Positions 11,091-22,249 of a DNA stretch of 64,000 bases are shown here, piece after piece (position 1 is the first letter of the stretch; the number at the start of each line of letters is the position of its first letter). The DNA is taken from contig NC_088313.1 of NCBI RefSeq assembly GCF_910592395.1, forward strand, positions 16,198,437-16,262,436, given 5' to 3'. The notes under the pieces were generated by a model. That model searched no databases and had not been told where the DNA came from. It saw nothing but the letters and a program-made list of their open reading frames with translations. Source of the DNA: Lineus longissimus (taxonomy: Eukaryota > Nemertea > Pilidiophora > Heteronemertea > Lineidae). Made by a program: the position numbers and the translations under genes.

Positions 11091-14000
11091 TCAAGGCAGG
11101 TCAAAAGCTAGTTGATACAGTTCACTGTCTAAAGTAACGTCACTCTTGTGTGGGAAGACTTGTGTAATATGCTGCTCCGGCAGTTCGGTCTGGTTTTGGG
11201 ATTCAACCCCTCCTGAAAATGGAAGGAAAGAAAATGTAGGACATCAACATTTCCACAGTCAGTTGCTTGGCAGTAAAATGAGCACTGGATAAGTTGAAAG
11301 AATGAAGTTACATTCTACAATAGACCAATAGGCTGCAGTGCAATACTAAGATAAGAATGTGCCATGATAAGATCACTGGTATGCAATTAACACTGGCAGA
11401 GAAGAACATTCAAGTTAGGATCAATGGGGTTAGCTTATTTCGCCCCACACTTTGGAAGTTATACTGAGATATATACTGAAATATACTGAGCAGATAGAGG
11501 TAGATGCGATTTTTGGAACTCGTGCCCGCAAGAGGATCAAAAGCTAAAGCACTGAGCATTAATCATGCAACCCTTTCACCACAACAATTAGAGCAGCAAT
11601 CAAGCAGAGACTTGAATAGAGTCTGACCTATAGTCTTGGACGTTTGCGAATGGCTCTGGCAAAAGGTGATACCTGCTGAAACAAATTCGGATCTTAATTT
11701 TCTTTTTAAAGTCAGCTTTATGGGAGATTGACCAGTCATTTACTGGTTGAATCACGAGTGGCAGGCATGTTTCACATATTCTGGCTCTGCTTTTCAAGTT
11801 TTTTTTGTAGTGATATATTGTTTCTCACTTATGACAAGGAAAGAATCATTTGGCAGGGAGAAGTAAAACTAAAATCAAAACCTGACTTACAGCTGGTGTA
11901 TTGGGGTGAGTCAGCAAGTCATTAAATTTTGCCAGAGCCAGCCACATTTTGACGAATGAACAATGATCATAAAATCACAATGATTTAGTTCAAGTAGCTA
12001 ATTTATCAATCTTGACCAGTGTGTCATATTTTTCCACAGAGCAGCATGGACCCTTTATGCTGTACATGTATGTTGAACCCCTCAATCAGTCATTGCCTCA
12101 GATCTACAATCTTTTCAGCATGGACCCATTCATTATCAAAATCACCACTTACTGAAAAGTCTTGATATGTTATCCCTGACACAGTTGATAGAGTACTCGT
12201 ATCTTTCTGCGTCATCACGGATCCATTGCTGCTCATCGATGCCTGGCAGTTGTTTGATTTGTTCTTATCAATGAGGGCACGTCTGCTACGGTTCAAGCGG
12301 TCCTGCGTTGGTCGTAACCGGCGTGGAGTCTGAAAAATGGACAGGGAAGTTATCAGGGACCATCCAGTGACGCAAAAACTGATCAGGCAAGGCAATCACA
12401 ACAACAGACATTCTGCTTAAAGAAGCTGCAGCCAATTCAGCACTAGGTTCAGCTCAGCTTGTGTAAGGACAAATTTGTGATGATGCTGTTACTGGACAGC
12501 CTCATGTTTTTTTTGGGTGGTCACTCGTGTGTGATAGAAGTAGCCTGGAAAATTTCCAGGCAATGTTACGAGTATTCAAAATGAAAACTAGATCAATGCA
12601 TTACACTTACCTTGGCAAAAGACTTGGCATTTGCTGACTTAGGTGGTCTGCACATCGATGGTGAAGCAAATATGCTCAGTTGGGACTGTCCGATTCGGCT
12701 GACAGAACCAGGAGTCTTCTGTGTGCTGTTCAGCTACAATGGAGAAAGACCACATGAGCACCAAGACATTTGAATAAAAAACATCTGAGGAAGAACAAGC
12801 TGAAGAAAAACTTGCCAAAGAATATATCCATTTCAAGGTACGTGTGCTCACAGAAATCACTGACTATGGAACTTGCAGCTCATTGTTCAGGGATCACTGA
12901 CAGTAGAATCTAGTGTTACGATACTAGACACATCAAATACAGCTCTCACAGACAGCTGATAACCACTTTACTTCAGTGGTTTCTGTACATCTTGGACCAC
13001 CACCACCACAAAATGATCAAACACTTCTTCATACCGGTTGCCCTACCTTTCTCATCTTAGGATTGGGCGTCTTTGAGGGTGTGGTCAGGAAGCGTCTTTT
13101 AGCAGCGGGTGCAGGAGTAACCGGCTTACTGCCATAAAACATCTCCTCCTCCATAATCTTGGCATTTTTTCTTTTGCTGAAATGTAGCGAATAATTGTAA
13201 ATCAATTAATCAGTTCAAATGAACTGAACCCACAAATGAATTAACTGGAAGCAAATATTTTGATGAGGTTTAGTTCTTCTTACAGTGTTACGGGCAGAGG
13301 TTCAGAGATGTTTCACATCTCAAATTCAAGGCACAAGAAATTCACAAGTACACAACATTTCGTGCCACCAACACCCTCGTAGCTGGACCATCCTTCATCT
13401 AGCTTCTACATGTAGATGCTTACCCGTTGCGCCTTTTCATTTTCTTTCTGCAACTTCAAGTTCTCCCACTCAGACTTGATGTAGTCCGAATACCGAGCAC
13501 CGTCAATTAAAAAATCTCGGCCATTTTCCTCCTCCCACTTGGCGATGAGTTCTTCCAGCTCTTCTTCCAACTGAAACAAATCAATTGAAGATCAGCATGG
13601 GCATTTCTCTCAAAAATGTCAGATGTTTATTTTGTCATAAGGTGACAAGTTGTTACTGATTTAAAGTTCCTCCTTCTTTAGAATCTCTCGACTAGTCAGT
13701 TCGGTACAAATCAGAGTAATGGATGTGACGTAGTTGGCTGTCCCACTGTAGCCCTAAAATAGCTGGCCTCCATCTTTCAAGATAATATTGTGCGACCAAA
13801 TTGTGTGGTGAGGTCTTTGGATCCTCTAAAGTCGGCCTGGCTGAAAGTTATTGCAAGAAACACTTGTTTGTTTGGTTAGTTAATGCCATGATTTTTTGAA
13901 CCGAGTTATGCATTTAGAAGAAATACACAAAAATATGCTGCCCGCTCAATGATTGGAACACACTCACCTTTGGTAAAGTCTTTTGTAATTTCTTTCTGGT

Positions 14001-17000
14001 CTTCTCCTCTTGGAGTAGACCACCTCCTCTGTTATTGAACCGATTTGGATCATTAGCTTTAATCTGAAATGGACATGAGATTTAGATTGTAGTTTTAACT
14101 GGTGAGGAAAGCAGCTTAGAGTATGTGAACGAGAACTGGATACTGTTCGAATTCATTGGGCAGAGGATAGCCAAATGACACTCAAGAAACCAGTGGAACA
14201 ATGACAACCTAGAATATGAAGAAAAGAAGACTGCCACTGCATGTACGACAGGCAAGTTCCAAAAGGGTTTTAGTCTAAAATAAACAAGCAGACTATGAAC
14301 ATTCATCCGAGAGAACTTGCCATATCAGCAACAGCCAAAAACTTTGAAAGAAACGATCCAACAAAACCAAACTTACATCTAATTCTAAGAAGTGGTTCCA
14401 AGAGCTCTGTCTTCTTTGGAGTTTCTGGAACAGTGGCTTGTGTTCGTCGTAGTATTTTTTCACCTTATTCACCTCTGCTTCATGTTTCTCCATTAATTCC
14501 TCAGAGTAGTTGTCTGCAAAGACAAATGCCAATTATTTTTCAGGGCCATTATTACCTCCAAAAACAACACAGTGATTCTTCAGTGTGGCTTGACTTCATC
14601 CATACTGTCGTCTTTCAATCATATTGGTCACAAAGACGCCCAGTAACAGGCTGAGCTGTCTGATTGCTATGATATGATATTCTATGTCCTCTTATTTGAA
14701 TGAGGCACGATCAGATTTCCTGCAAGTGCTGGGAGACCTCGCCAGAATAAGTTTGACCCCACACAGAGGGTAACTGCTCTGTGATTTGGACAACCCAAAA
14801 CACACAATACTGCAACTTTTACGAGTTTAACTGGTCACTCACCATCATGAAAAGGTACAAATAAATCCCTCTCCTCCTCCGAGTAGCGACATCTGTCCCA
14901 CCATTCCACCAACTCTTTCCGCACTCCCTCTATGAACTTTTGGATGTTTTGTAATTTTAGTAGCTCGCATCTTGCAATTTCTTCTTCAAGCTGCAACAAC
15001 ATAACGCAATATGAAAATTCAAACCACATACAGCAAACTTGTTACCGGCTAATGGGAGTAGTATTAAGGACACTGCAGCCTCAGCCGTGGCTTGAAGAAA
15101 GAGTGATCAGTCTCAAAGAGGAATTGCACCCACCAACAATTTATCCAGGGTTGAGGTAGTTACAGCACATGACAACATGGTATACAGTATCGTACTAATT
15201 CACTGATCCTATGGACAGCACATATTAATAACATACAAAATAAGAAATTATACCTGTGCCAACACCGATGGTTTAAAGCCTGTGTGATCTGACAAATATT
15301 GTTCCCTCTCATTTTCTGGCTCCTCCAATCTATCCCATAATATCATCAGTCGTTCTCGGAGTCCTGTACCATGAGCAAAGTTCTCCTCTTGCTTAGATTT
15401 GAGCTGAAAGTGAAATGCAAAGAATTGTAAAATTTCTGTCGGACACATAGATTCTCATGGGTGTGACTGCCAGTAGCTTAGTACCCAATTCAAACGACAT
15501 GCTTTTTTAGCCATTGGCTTTTGTTGGTTTAAAAAGGGCCTCACAGGAGTCTCTGGTAGGGCAGTTCAGGGACTTGGCATGGTATGGGTGATGAACCATC
15601 CATCTGTAGATGGGGATTTAGTTTGTAGTGAGTGCTGTCCTTGAACATTGGCAAGGGTGCCATATGTCCTGTTGTCACTTAATGCTGGCAAAGGTTCCAT
15701 GTGCAAAATTTTGGTGCAGGTTGGATCCCCATCTAATCTAATAGTAATACTGTAGTTTTATGCTCACCTGTTTGTGGAGGGATTCCAACCCCTTCATGTT
15801 ATCTGACGAAAGAAGGAAAGACGTTTCAACTTCGCACAGGATCTCTTTCTCAAAGGAACTCGCTGGTACTCTCTCCAGTTCTAGGAGCAGGGTCGAGATT
15901 TCTTTTCGTGTGTCAACAAACTTTCCATGTCTTTGAACCTGGAAAATACAACCCAATAGTTGATGAGAATACTAACTGCTTTTGACAAGGAAATTTACCC
16001 CATTTTTAAGGCATCATCCACTATCAGTCTAGTTTTCACCATTTGAGAAGCCTACAATACATCAATTGATCAATGCCCCAAAGCAAGTGAACAAATTCTC
16101 AAAACAGCATGATAATTATTTTATATTTCTATTGGTACTGCACCCTCTCCAACTGCCTACTGACAAAACTTGCTTGTCCAGAGAATCGGTTGGCTAGAGC
16201 ATCTAAGCCCAGTTAGCAAGTAGAACACTAGAGAAATATTGTTTGGCCAACATTACACTAAAGAGGTCATCTTTACGATGGCCTTGTAAATGAACTTACC
16301 TTCTCAGCACTAAGCGTAGCAATGTGTTGCTTCAGTTCTGCTATTTGTTGAGAATCTGGCACAGATCCACTCGGAATATAATAAGGCGTCACACACAGGA
16401 CATCACACAGATGTTGTTCTTTTTCTTTTAAGTTGTCGAGTTCTGCCAACCGCTCGCGTTTCATTTTTGTCAACTCCTTGACTTTCATACGTAGATCTTC
16501 ATCAAGTTTGAGCATCGAGAGACCATCCTTGGGCTGGAAAGACAAAATGAATTTTAAGTTAATTTGAAGGCATCAAAGTTTTCTCTTGGTTGTGTCATTA
16601 CGTAGGTGTATAGTCTTCAAACTGTGTCGCTACTGTTGGGGACAAATTAAGCAAGAAAGACACCAAAGTCAGGATGCAGTCAGACCATGGTTTACATTTA
16701 GAGACAATGACAGATTCCCATAAGAAGTTTTGCTTGATTTGGATATACAGTACAACCTCTCTATTGCGGACACCCATGGGACTGGGCCCAGGTGTCCGCA
16801 ATAGAGAGGTGTCCGCAATAGAGAGGTTATGCCAAATCGTCCGATAGGTGGATTTGAAGTTCCCGCCTTGCAGGTCTTGGTTTTCTCTGTGTCGACATCT
16901 AGCGTAGAAACTTTAAACCTGTTGGCTGATCGGTATTTGCTTGTGATGTTGCGTTGAATGACGTGAGCTACTTTGGAACTCAGAGCGTGAATAATCTCTC

Positions 17001-18116
17001 TAGTAAAAGGTGCCCCTTTTATTGCAAAATCTCCTCGACATGTCATAATGTGTGAAAAAACACCATAATTTCTGTCCATCAGCCACCTTTGATAAATAAT
17101 TATTTTTTTCTAATTTCTCTACTAACGCATATTCGCCGCAACACTGACAAAACCGCGTGGATTTATGAGTGTCCGTAGACACAAAAGGCCTATGTGATTA
17201 GTTGAAAAGATGAGTAAACAAATGCCACGGCTTAATTAGGATACAAAAACACAATGCCAATGCCGCGGCTTAATTAGGATACAAAAACACAATGCCATGG
17301 GGTAATTACGTTGATTAATTGCGCGAATATCACACCTGTCGGGCCTACTTGACTCTCCAAGCGCAAGCGGGAAGCCATTGTTTTTGCCTACTGTCCGTAA
17401 TTGGGAGGGAATTGGACCAAAAATTGGCTATCGCCCTGTCCGCAATTCGGAATAGAGAGGTGTCCGCCGTACAGAGGTTTTTGTTATTGGAAATGACTTA
17501 GAAAAAATCGGGACTGGCCGGACGTGTCCGTTATGTAGAGGTGTCCGCCTGGCAGAGGTGTCCGCTGAGGGAGGTTCTACTGTAGTTTTTTGGGACTCGC
17601 ACTCATTTTGAATATTCTACAAAATCCCTGGCTTTGTAAGTTGAGTATTGGTATGTCTCACCTCATATTGAGACAATCCTAACTCTTTAGTCAGCTTGAG
17701 AACTGCCTCGCTGTTCTTTTCAAGATTTTCCACCAGATTCTTCCTCAGAATCTTCTCTTCGTCGAGCATGTCCTGCAGCAGATTGTTGAGATGCAGGAAC
17801 ACAACATGTTTTCTCTTCTCCCTTTGGTCGCTGACAATGCCTATCTCATCCCATATTTCCTCTAACTCATTCAGCACTGGTTGAAGCCGAACAAAACGGT
17901 CCAAATCTTTTCCAGCAGGCCTGAAAGAATATTGAATGATCAACTTTCGTGTATTGCAGTGCAAATGCACACGATGAATACACGCGCTGCTAAATCGACG
18001 AACGAGTCTGCAAATTTTTGACAGCCATAATAACGATTTCGCGCAACCCATTTCATGCGATTTTAATTCTTATTGTTCTATATAGTTAAATAAACAACAT
18101 ACCCACTCTTTTCCAT
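11091..18116 (-). CDS. PRC1: PRC1, protein regulator of cytokinesis (MAP65/Ase1 family)
   Basis: Antiparallel microtubule bundler of the spindle midzone needed for cytokinesis. Exons read 5' to 3' on the minus strand: 18116-18103, 17920-17662, 16533-16300, 15938-15768, 15403-15254, 14990-14843, 14513-14377, 14063-13968, 13570-13424, 13176-13047, 12733-12611, 12329-12153 and a last exon from 11212. The N-terminus ([11 protein letters not shown], then heptad-rich coiled coil) forms the dimerisation rod. The spectrin-like microtubule-binding core is in exons 7-9, with [17 protein letters not shown] and [11 protein letters not shown] matching human PRC1 closely. The C-terminal third is basic, Ser/Thr-rich with TP motifs ([10 protein letters not shown]), as expected for the CDK-regulated tail. 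Phases agree throughout except between exons 9 and 10, where one base is in excess (see findings). The last exon can be read in two frames: stop at 11129-11131 by direct phase, or stop at 11091-11093 ending AFDLP if the upstream exon uses a later donor. The outer boundary given assumes the latter. Confidence 0.93.
16748..17582. mobile_element. pogo/Tigger-like non-autonomous DNA transposon in PRC1 intron 2
   Basis: Terminal inverted repeats are visible: the left end starts cagtacaacctctctattgc then ggacacc, and the right end is ...ggaggttctactg. A TA target duplication flanks it at 16746-16747 and 17583-17584. Both ends carry repeated subterminal 'gtccgcaatagagaggt'-type motifs. The 835 bp interior has no recognisable transposase, so it is a MITE-like derivative. 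Related smaller elements lie at 7988-8141 and 32608-32748. Confidence 0.8.
17222..17297. repeat. 38 bp tandem repeat (two units) inside the element
   Basis: Units 17222-17259 and 17260-17297 differ by one base (atgccacggc versus atgccgcggc) and both continue ttaattaggatacaaaaaca. They lie within the transposon interior. Confidence 0.85.
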
Positions 18117-18183
18117 TTTATTTTCCCTGAAAATGATAAAATAACGGTGTTTTACTGTTGGTCGTTCATGTATTTTCCAGTCT

Positions 18184-18268
18184 TTTCGAAACTGCACGTT
18201 CAAATCTAGTGCATTGATTCTTGGCTTCTGATTGGCTAATAACCAAATTACCCAGTGCGCTTTGCGCG
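18184..18268 (-). promoter_or_regulatory. candidate cell-cycle promoter of PRC1 (CCAAT, CHR, E2F-like sites)
   Basis: Upstream of the PRC1 ATG (18116), read on the minus strand, there is an E2F-like GCGCGCAAAGCGC (18257-18269), a CCAAT box (18231-18235 inverted), and a CHR hexamer TTTGAA (18199-18204 inverted); a TTCGAA variant lies at 18185-18190. The CCAAT and CHR sites are about 30 bp apart, the spacing known for G2/M genes controlled by NF-Y and the MuvB/DREAM complexes. Mammalian PRC1 is a known CHR-type gene. The motifs are seen; function is inferred. Confidence 0.5.
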
Positions 18269-18963
18269 CATAGGAAGTAAACAAAAGCACATGTTTGTTT
18301 GTATTAATAGATTTTAAAGGGACAATATAGGCAGTTCACGCGTCCACCATGTATCATCGCTCAGGGGTTTAATTGGATCCCCAAAGAGTAAGTGTATATC
18401 AGAAATAATCCAAAGGCCAGCTTTGAAAGTCATCAGTGAATATACATGTACTTCAGAACCTGGGCGACACATTTGACCTGATATCTGGGAGGTGACTGAA
18501 TAGTCATGTCTCGGAATTGATCCCTCAATTTGTCAATCAAAATCCATATTGAACCATTCACAAAACCGCTCAAAGCACGGAAACGATAGAAAGGGCCTCC
18601 AATGGTAATGTTATCAGAGGGTCTTTCTGATAAATAAAATCTTCTCACAGACAATGAGGTATAGAAGTAATCCTTCAAAAGAGGACCATATTTACAATGA
18701 AATGGGCTGATTTGTCAATTAATGAATGGATAACTATCATCATGAGGTCTCATTTCAATGCTGGACTGGAACTCAAGTGTTTTAGGGTCGGGAGAAGAGA
18801 ATAGGAAAAGAAATGCAATTGAATTAATCTTTTTATTACAAACAAGACCTTTCACATCCTCAACATGTAAAACAGTAAATCAACTACCCCTTTCACAGAC
18901 CTTCTAATAACTGAAACCTATCTAGCTACAGAGGATCTCTGTATCATTTAAAAAGTGTTTGTT

Positions 18964-19391
18964 AATACTTGACTTGCCAAACTCAGAAATGCAGCACCAC
19001 TCGCGGACAAAGATAGAACAACTCGACATTTTTTTCACCGGTTTTCGCTGCGCATACGTACCAGCCATCCGGAAACTAATAATGGCGGCAATCTGAACTT
19101 GTTTTGGGTAAGTTTTTGAGAGTTCAAAAAGTTCTTTAAGGCTCATGATTTAAGATAATTTAGCAATCTGATAACTATTACGTGTTAAGAAACAGACGTA
19201 CCACAGTTATAACCAGTTTACCTGTGTGAATTTGCTTTCACTGCGTGAAGAACAGTTGTTTTTCTCGTCCGTCGCCGCCAAAGATGACGGCTGGTACGCA
19301 TGCGCAGCGAAAACCGGTGGAAAAAATGTCGAGTTGTTCTATCTTTGTCCGCGAGTGGCGCTGCATTTCTGAGTTTGGCAAGTCAAGTATT
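18964..19391. repeat. inverted repeat, 103 bp arms at ~97% identity
   Basis: Arm 18964-19066 (starting aatacttgacttgccaaact) is the reverse complement of arm 19289-19391 (ending ggcaagtcaagtatt) with three mismatches in 103 bp; the spacer is 222 bp. All three mismatches read as C-to-T or G-to-A in the left arm, two of them at CpG. The right arm has an NRF1-like gcatgcgcag core that is broken in the left arm. Both arms translate outward to the same short peptide beginning AGT(Y/H)AQRKPV, but no longer frame continues it. It may be a foldback transposon or an inverted duplication of a promoter fragment. Confidence 0.85.
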
Positions 19392-20824
19392 GGGATGTGG
19401 TCCATTATCCAATCCAAAACAGGGAGGAGTGAAATGATATATCATAATCGGCTCACTGATATTCATTGCAAGGTCTTGCATACAACATTTGAAAGTGCAA
19501 CTATGTTTTAAATGATGCATGCTTTCCAGCTTTGCTGATACAGTTCAACTTTTTTAGCACAGTAACACAGTTACACCAGACACAGAGACTAAAGGTTCCG
19601 TCATAGAAACCCTGATGATGCAAGGTTGAATTCGAATCTATGACGATTCATCACCGTCAAACGTTCTATGATGGTGACTTTTACCTGTGCAGTTGAAGTC
19701 ATGTAACATTCTAAGAACCTAGTAGGATTATTTAACACCTTTTACCTTGGAAATAAAGAATACATGATTTCATACGTCGTCGATAAATATGTATGATAAT
19801 TTGTGCAAAAGTTTTGTATTCTTTCTCTTGGAATGAACGTACAAGTGTAAACCTGGATATATAAGTGGGCCATTTTATTGCTTTTTTTCACGTTTGCAGA
19901 TAAGGTAGCGAAAATGAATATCTCCCAGTAATTGAAAACACTGTTGACAGTAACAATTTATAACATAAGTACACAAAAAAGTTGCAATTTCACAAAACCG
20001 TGAAAAGGAATGGCCGTGAATAATTCCAGGTTTACAGTCGATTGGAATAACGAACGAAACCTATTACTTGGAATCGACAGGATTAGCAAATTGATTGTAC
20101 TAAAGTACTAACACTTGCAGTCTCTTGAGACAATACGCACTGGTCAGGTTCCAGTGATGATTTGGTTGTAACACCCCACTGAGGTAATTGCAGTGAGTCA
20201 CCTTCTGAGTCTCTTACAATAATTGCATCCATACGTACATTTACCAATCTACTCTACATGTACATAAGTACCAGCAGGTAAATGCAAGAGTCATACAATG
20301 TAAGTAGGTTTAGTAAAGAAATGCACCTACATCATCAATATATCCTGATATATTTTGATATAACTGACTTGATCTCGAGGTGTAAAATTAGCTGCTCCAT
20401 CAATAAATATGTCTATGTACTATTGTCAACTTGCTTGGGACCAGGCCTGAACAACAGAATCATCTTAATTTAGTTACAGGAATGGGAAATCCTTCATTGA
20501 GAAATCAACACAAAAACAAGACCAGAAGACCACCCTCAATAGCATTATAAACCAGAAGACATTTCGAACATAAGCAAAAGAATTCTCTTTCCAATGTTCA
20601 TAGATTAGACAGGGGCCAGACCCAGTCAACTGAATCAAATAGCCTGGATAAAGAGCAAGAAAGCACATTTCTTCGATTTAGCATTGACTCATTTGGCTTG
20701 ACCATGAAAGTGGCACCAGATTCCTCAAGAAAACTACCCCACTTCTACAATGACAGGATCAGTATGCAGACTAAACTTTGAAATAAAAGTAACAAAAAAC
20801 CCCAAGTGGACCACTATCAACACT

Positions 20825-22249
20825 TTATGCTGGTGTTTGGCCAGTGCAGCTTGCAACCATTGTTTGACCAGCCTTGCTCCGGGCAATTTCTGTTGCCTTC
20901 TCTGTTGCTTTCTTTGCCGTTGTGCGTATTTTTTCCCTTCTAGATTCAGGGTGCGAGACAGAATCCATAATCTTTGGTGCATAGAGTCTATCCATAACAT
21001 CGTCGAATCCTTTCACTGTTCTCGAAATGTTCTGTTTGAAACGTTCGATTCCAAAATGCTGTATTGCTCGAGCAAATCCATACACATGTGATTCGATCCA
21101 AGCTTCTCGTATACATTTTGTTTTCGAGTTGTTTTCTTGGTCAACTTTGTATTGGCATTTTTCATCAACAGTCTGAAATTACAAGAAAACAATATTAAAT
21201 ACAAGATAAAGGAGATAATTTAGAGCCGATTGCTTTTAAAATGAGTGTCGGTGCAGTTTCAGAATTTTCTCTCGGCTCTGCACCGAGAGGTGTGTTACTG
21301 CAGGGTAGGATGATCATTTCTATGTGCCACAATAGTTAGGCATTGGACACAAAACTTCAGTGCATCCCTTTGCTAGCTTCTGACATGTCTGACATTAGCA
21401 CTTATATTGTGTCGAAATTTGTTCGGTTAAAAATTGCTCACCAGAATTTTACTCATTCCAATATTTCTACTGTAGGTGGTAATTGTCTTAGTCTTTAGGT
21501 CAACAATGGATTCTTCCAGGATACAGATGCTCCGTGAACTCCCAGGAATAAACCGTTCGCCCCATTTTGGCAATTTATTGGTCTTGGTCAGGAGTCTTTT
21601 GGTAATTAGGAGATCATTCTTGATTTCTCGTGAAAGGGTATCTTCAGAGAGTACATGTTTGCTAAAAATACAGAAAATAGGTGGATAATACTTTCAAATT
21701 AATCAGTAGCACACTTCAAATGCCATTCAGGACTACAAAAAGAAGATAAATACACTTTGTAGACGCTTTTAAGCCACTAGAAGGGTACCTGTACCAAAGG
21801 CCAATATTACGTGTAATACTAAGGCCTTTGTGGAACAGTCAAGTGTGCTATGGGCAATAAGTGAGGATGAAGAAGGAGCGTTCGAGCCCGACATTCTCAA
21901 CAACATTAGGAAGTTCAATCTGTTCACTCTATTTGAATTTACTAGAGACTGAGACTGTCTACAATTTTACCATTGTCCACCAAAGGACTGTTATTGTTCT
22001 TGTCCAATCTCGCAATTTCCCAGAAGGAGGCGGCATCGTCATCATGGCTGGTGCTCACTTGTGCAGCAAGTTAAAAATGCAAGCCACCATGTCAATTGCA
22101 TTGAGGAGAGGGGACTCGTGCCTCACGTAGATCCGATTAGCATCTAGCATTGTTTACCTGTTTGGGTTTGGATATCTCTGCCAGAACGCCACTGCTAATT
22201 GGTCCCATGTGTACTTGAATACATTGTTTGTGAGGTAATGCTTCACCAT
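20825..22249 (-). CDS. PRELID1: PRELI domain protein 1 (mitochondrial phosphatidic acid carrier)
   Basis: Three exons (22249-22158, 21661-21442, 21172-20825) join in phase to 219 aa, exactly the human PRELID1 length. The N-terminus MVKHYLTNNVFKYTWDQLAV, followed by AFWQRYPNPN, matches the family start. The PRELI/MSF1 domain spans about residues 1-170, with the hallmark KHVLSEDTLSREI, RLLTKTNKLPKWGERF and LEESIVDLKTKT segments. The C-terminal tail is Lys/Ala/Glu-rich (AKKATEKATEIARSKAG), the LEA-like stretch typical of PRELID1 rather than PRELID2/3. With TRIAP1 this family carries phosphatidic acid across the mitochondrial intermembrane space for cardiolipin synthesis; that role is from family knowledge. 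The basic aromatic N-terminus may act in import. The gene is divergent from POLN, with about 1.65 kb between start codons. Confidence 0.95.
21796..21829. repeat. short imperfect palindrome in PRELID1 intron 1
   Basis: Nested inverted matches aaaggcc/ggccttt and tattac/gtaata make a 34 bp dyad. It is small and may be chance or a remnant of an element end. Confidence 0.5.

Larger units (their letters stand above)
18117..20824. other. intergenic region between PRC1 and PRELID1
   Basis: No coding exon was supported. The region contains the PRC1 promoter end, the strong inverted repeat at 18964-19391, and otherwise unremarkable AT-rich DNA. The portion next to 20824 is probably the PRELID1 3' UTR. 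Confidence 0.5.

Noticed and set aside
10717-11115. 132-codon plus-strand frame
   Set aside because: Low-complexity Ser/Thr/Leu translation overlapping the 3' end of PRC1; no family features.
16669-17182. Minus-strand frames of 136 and 60 codons in PRC1 intron 2
   Set aside because: They lie within the pogo/Tigger-like element and show no transposase motifs.
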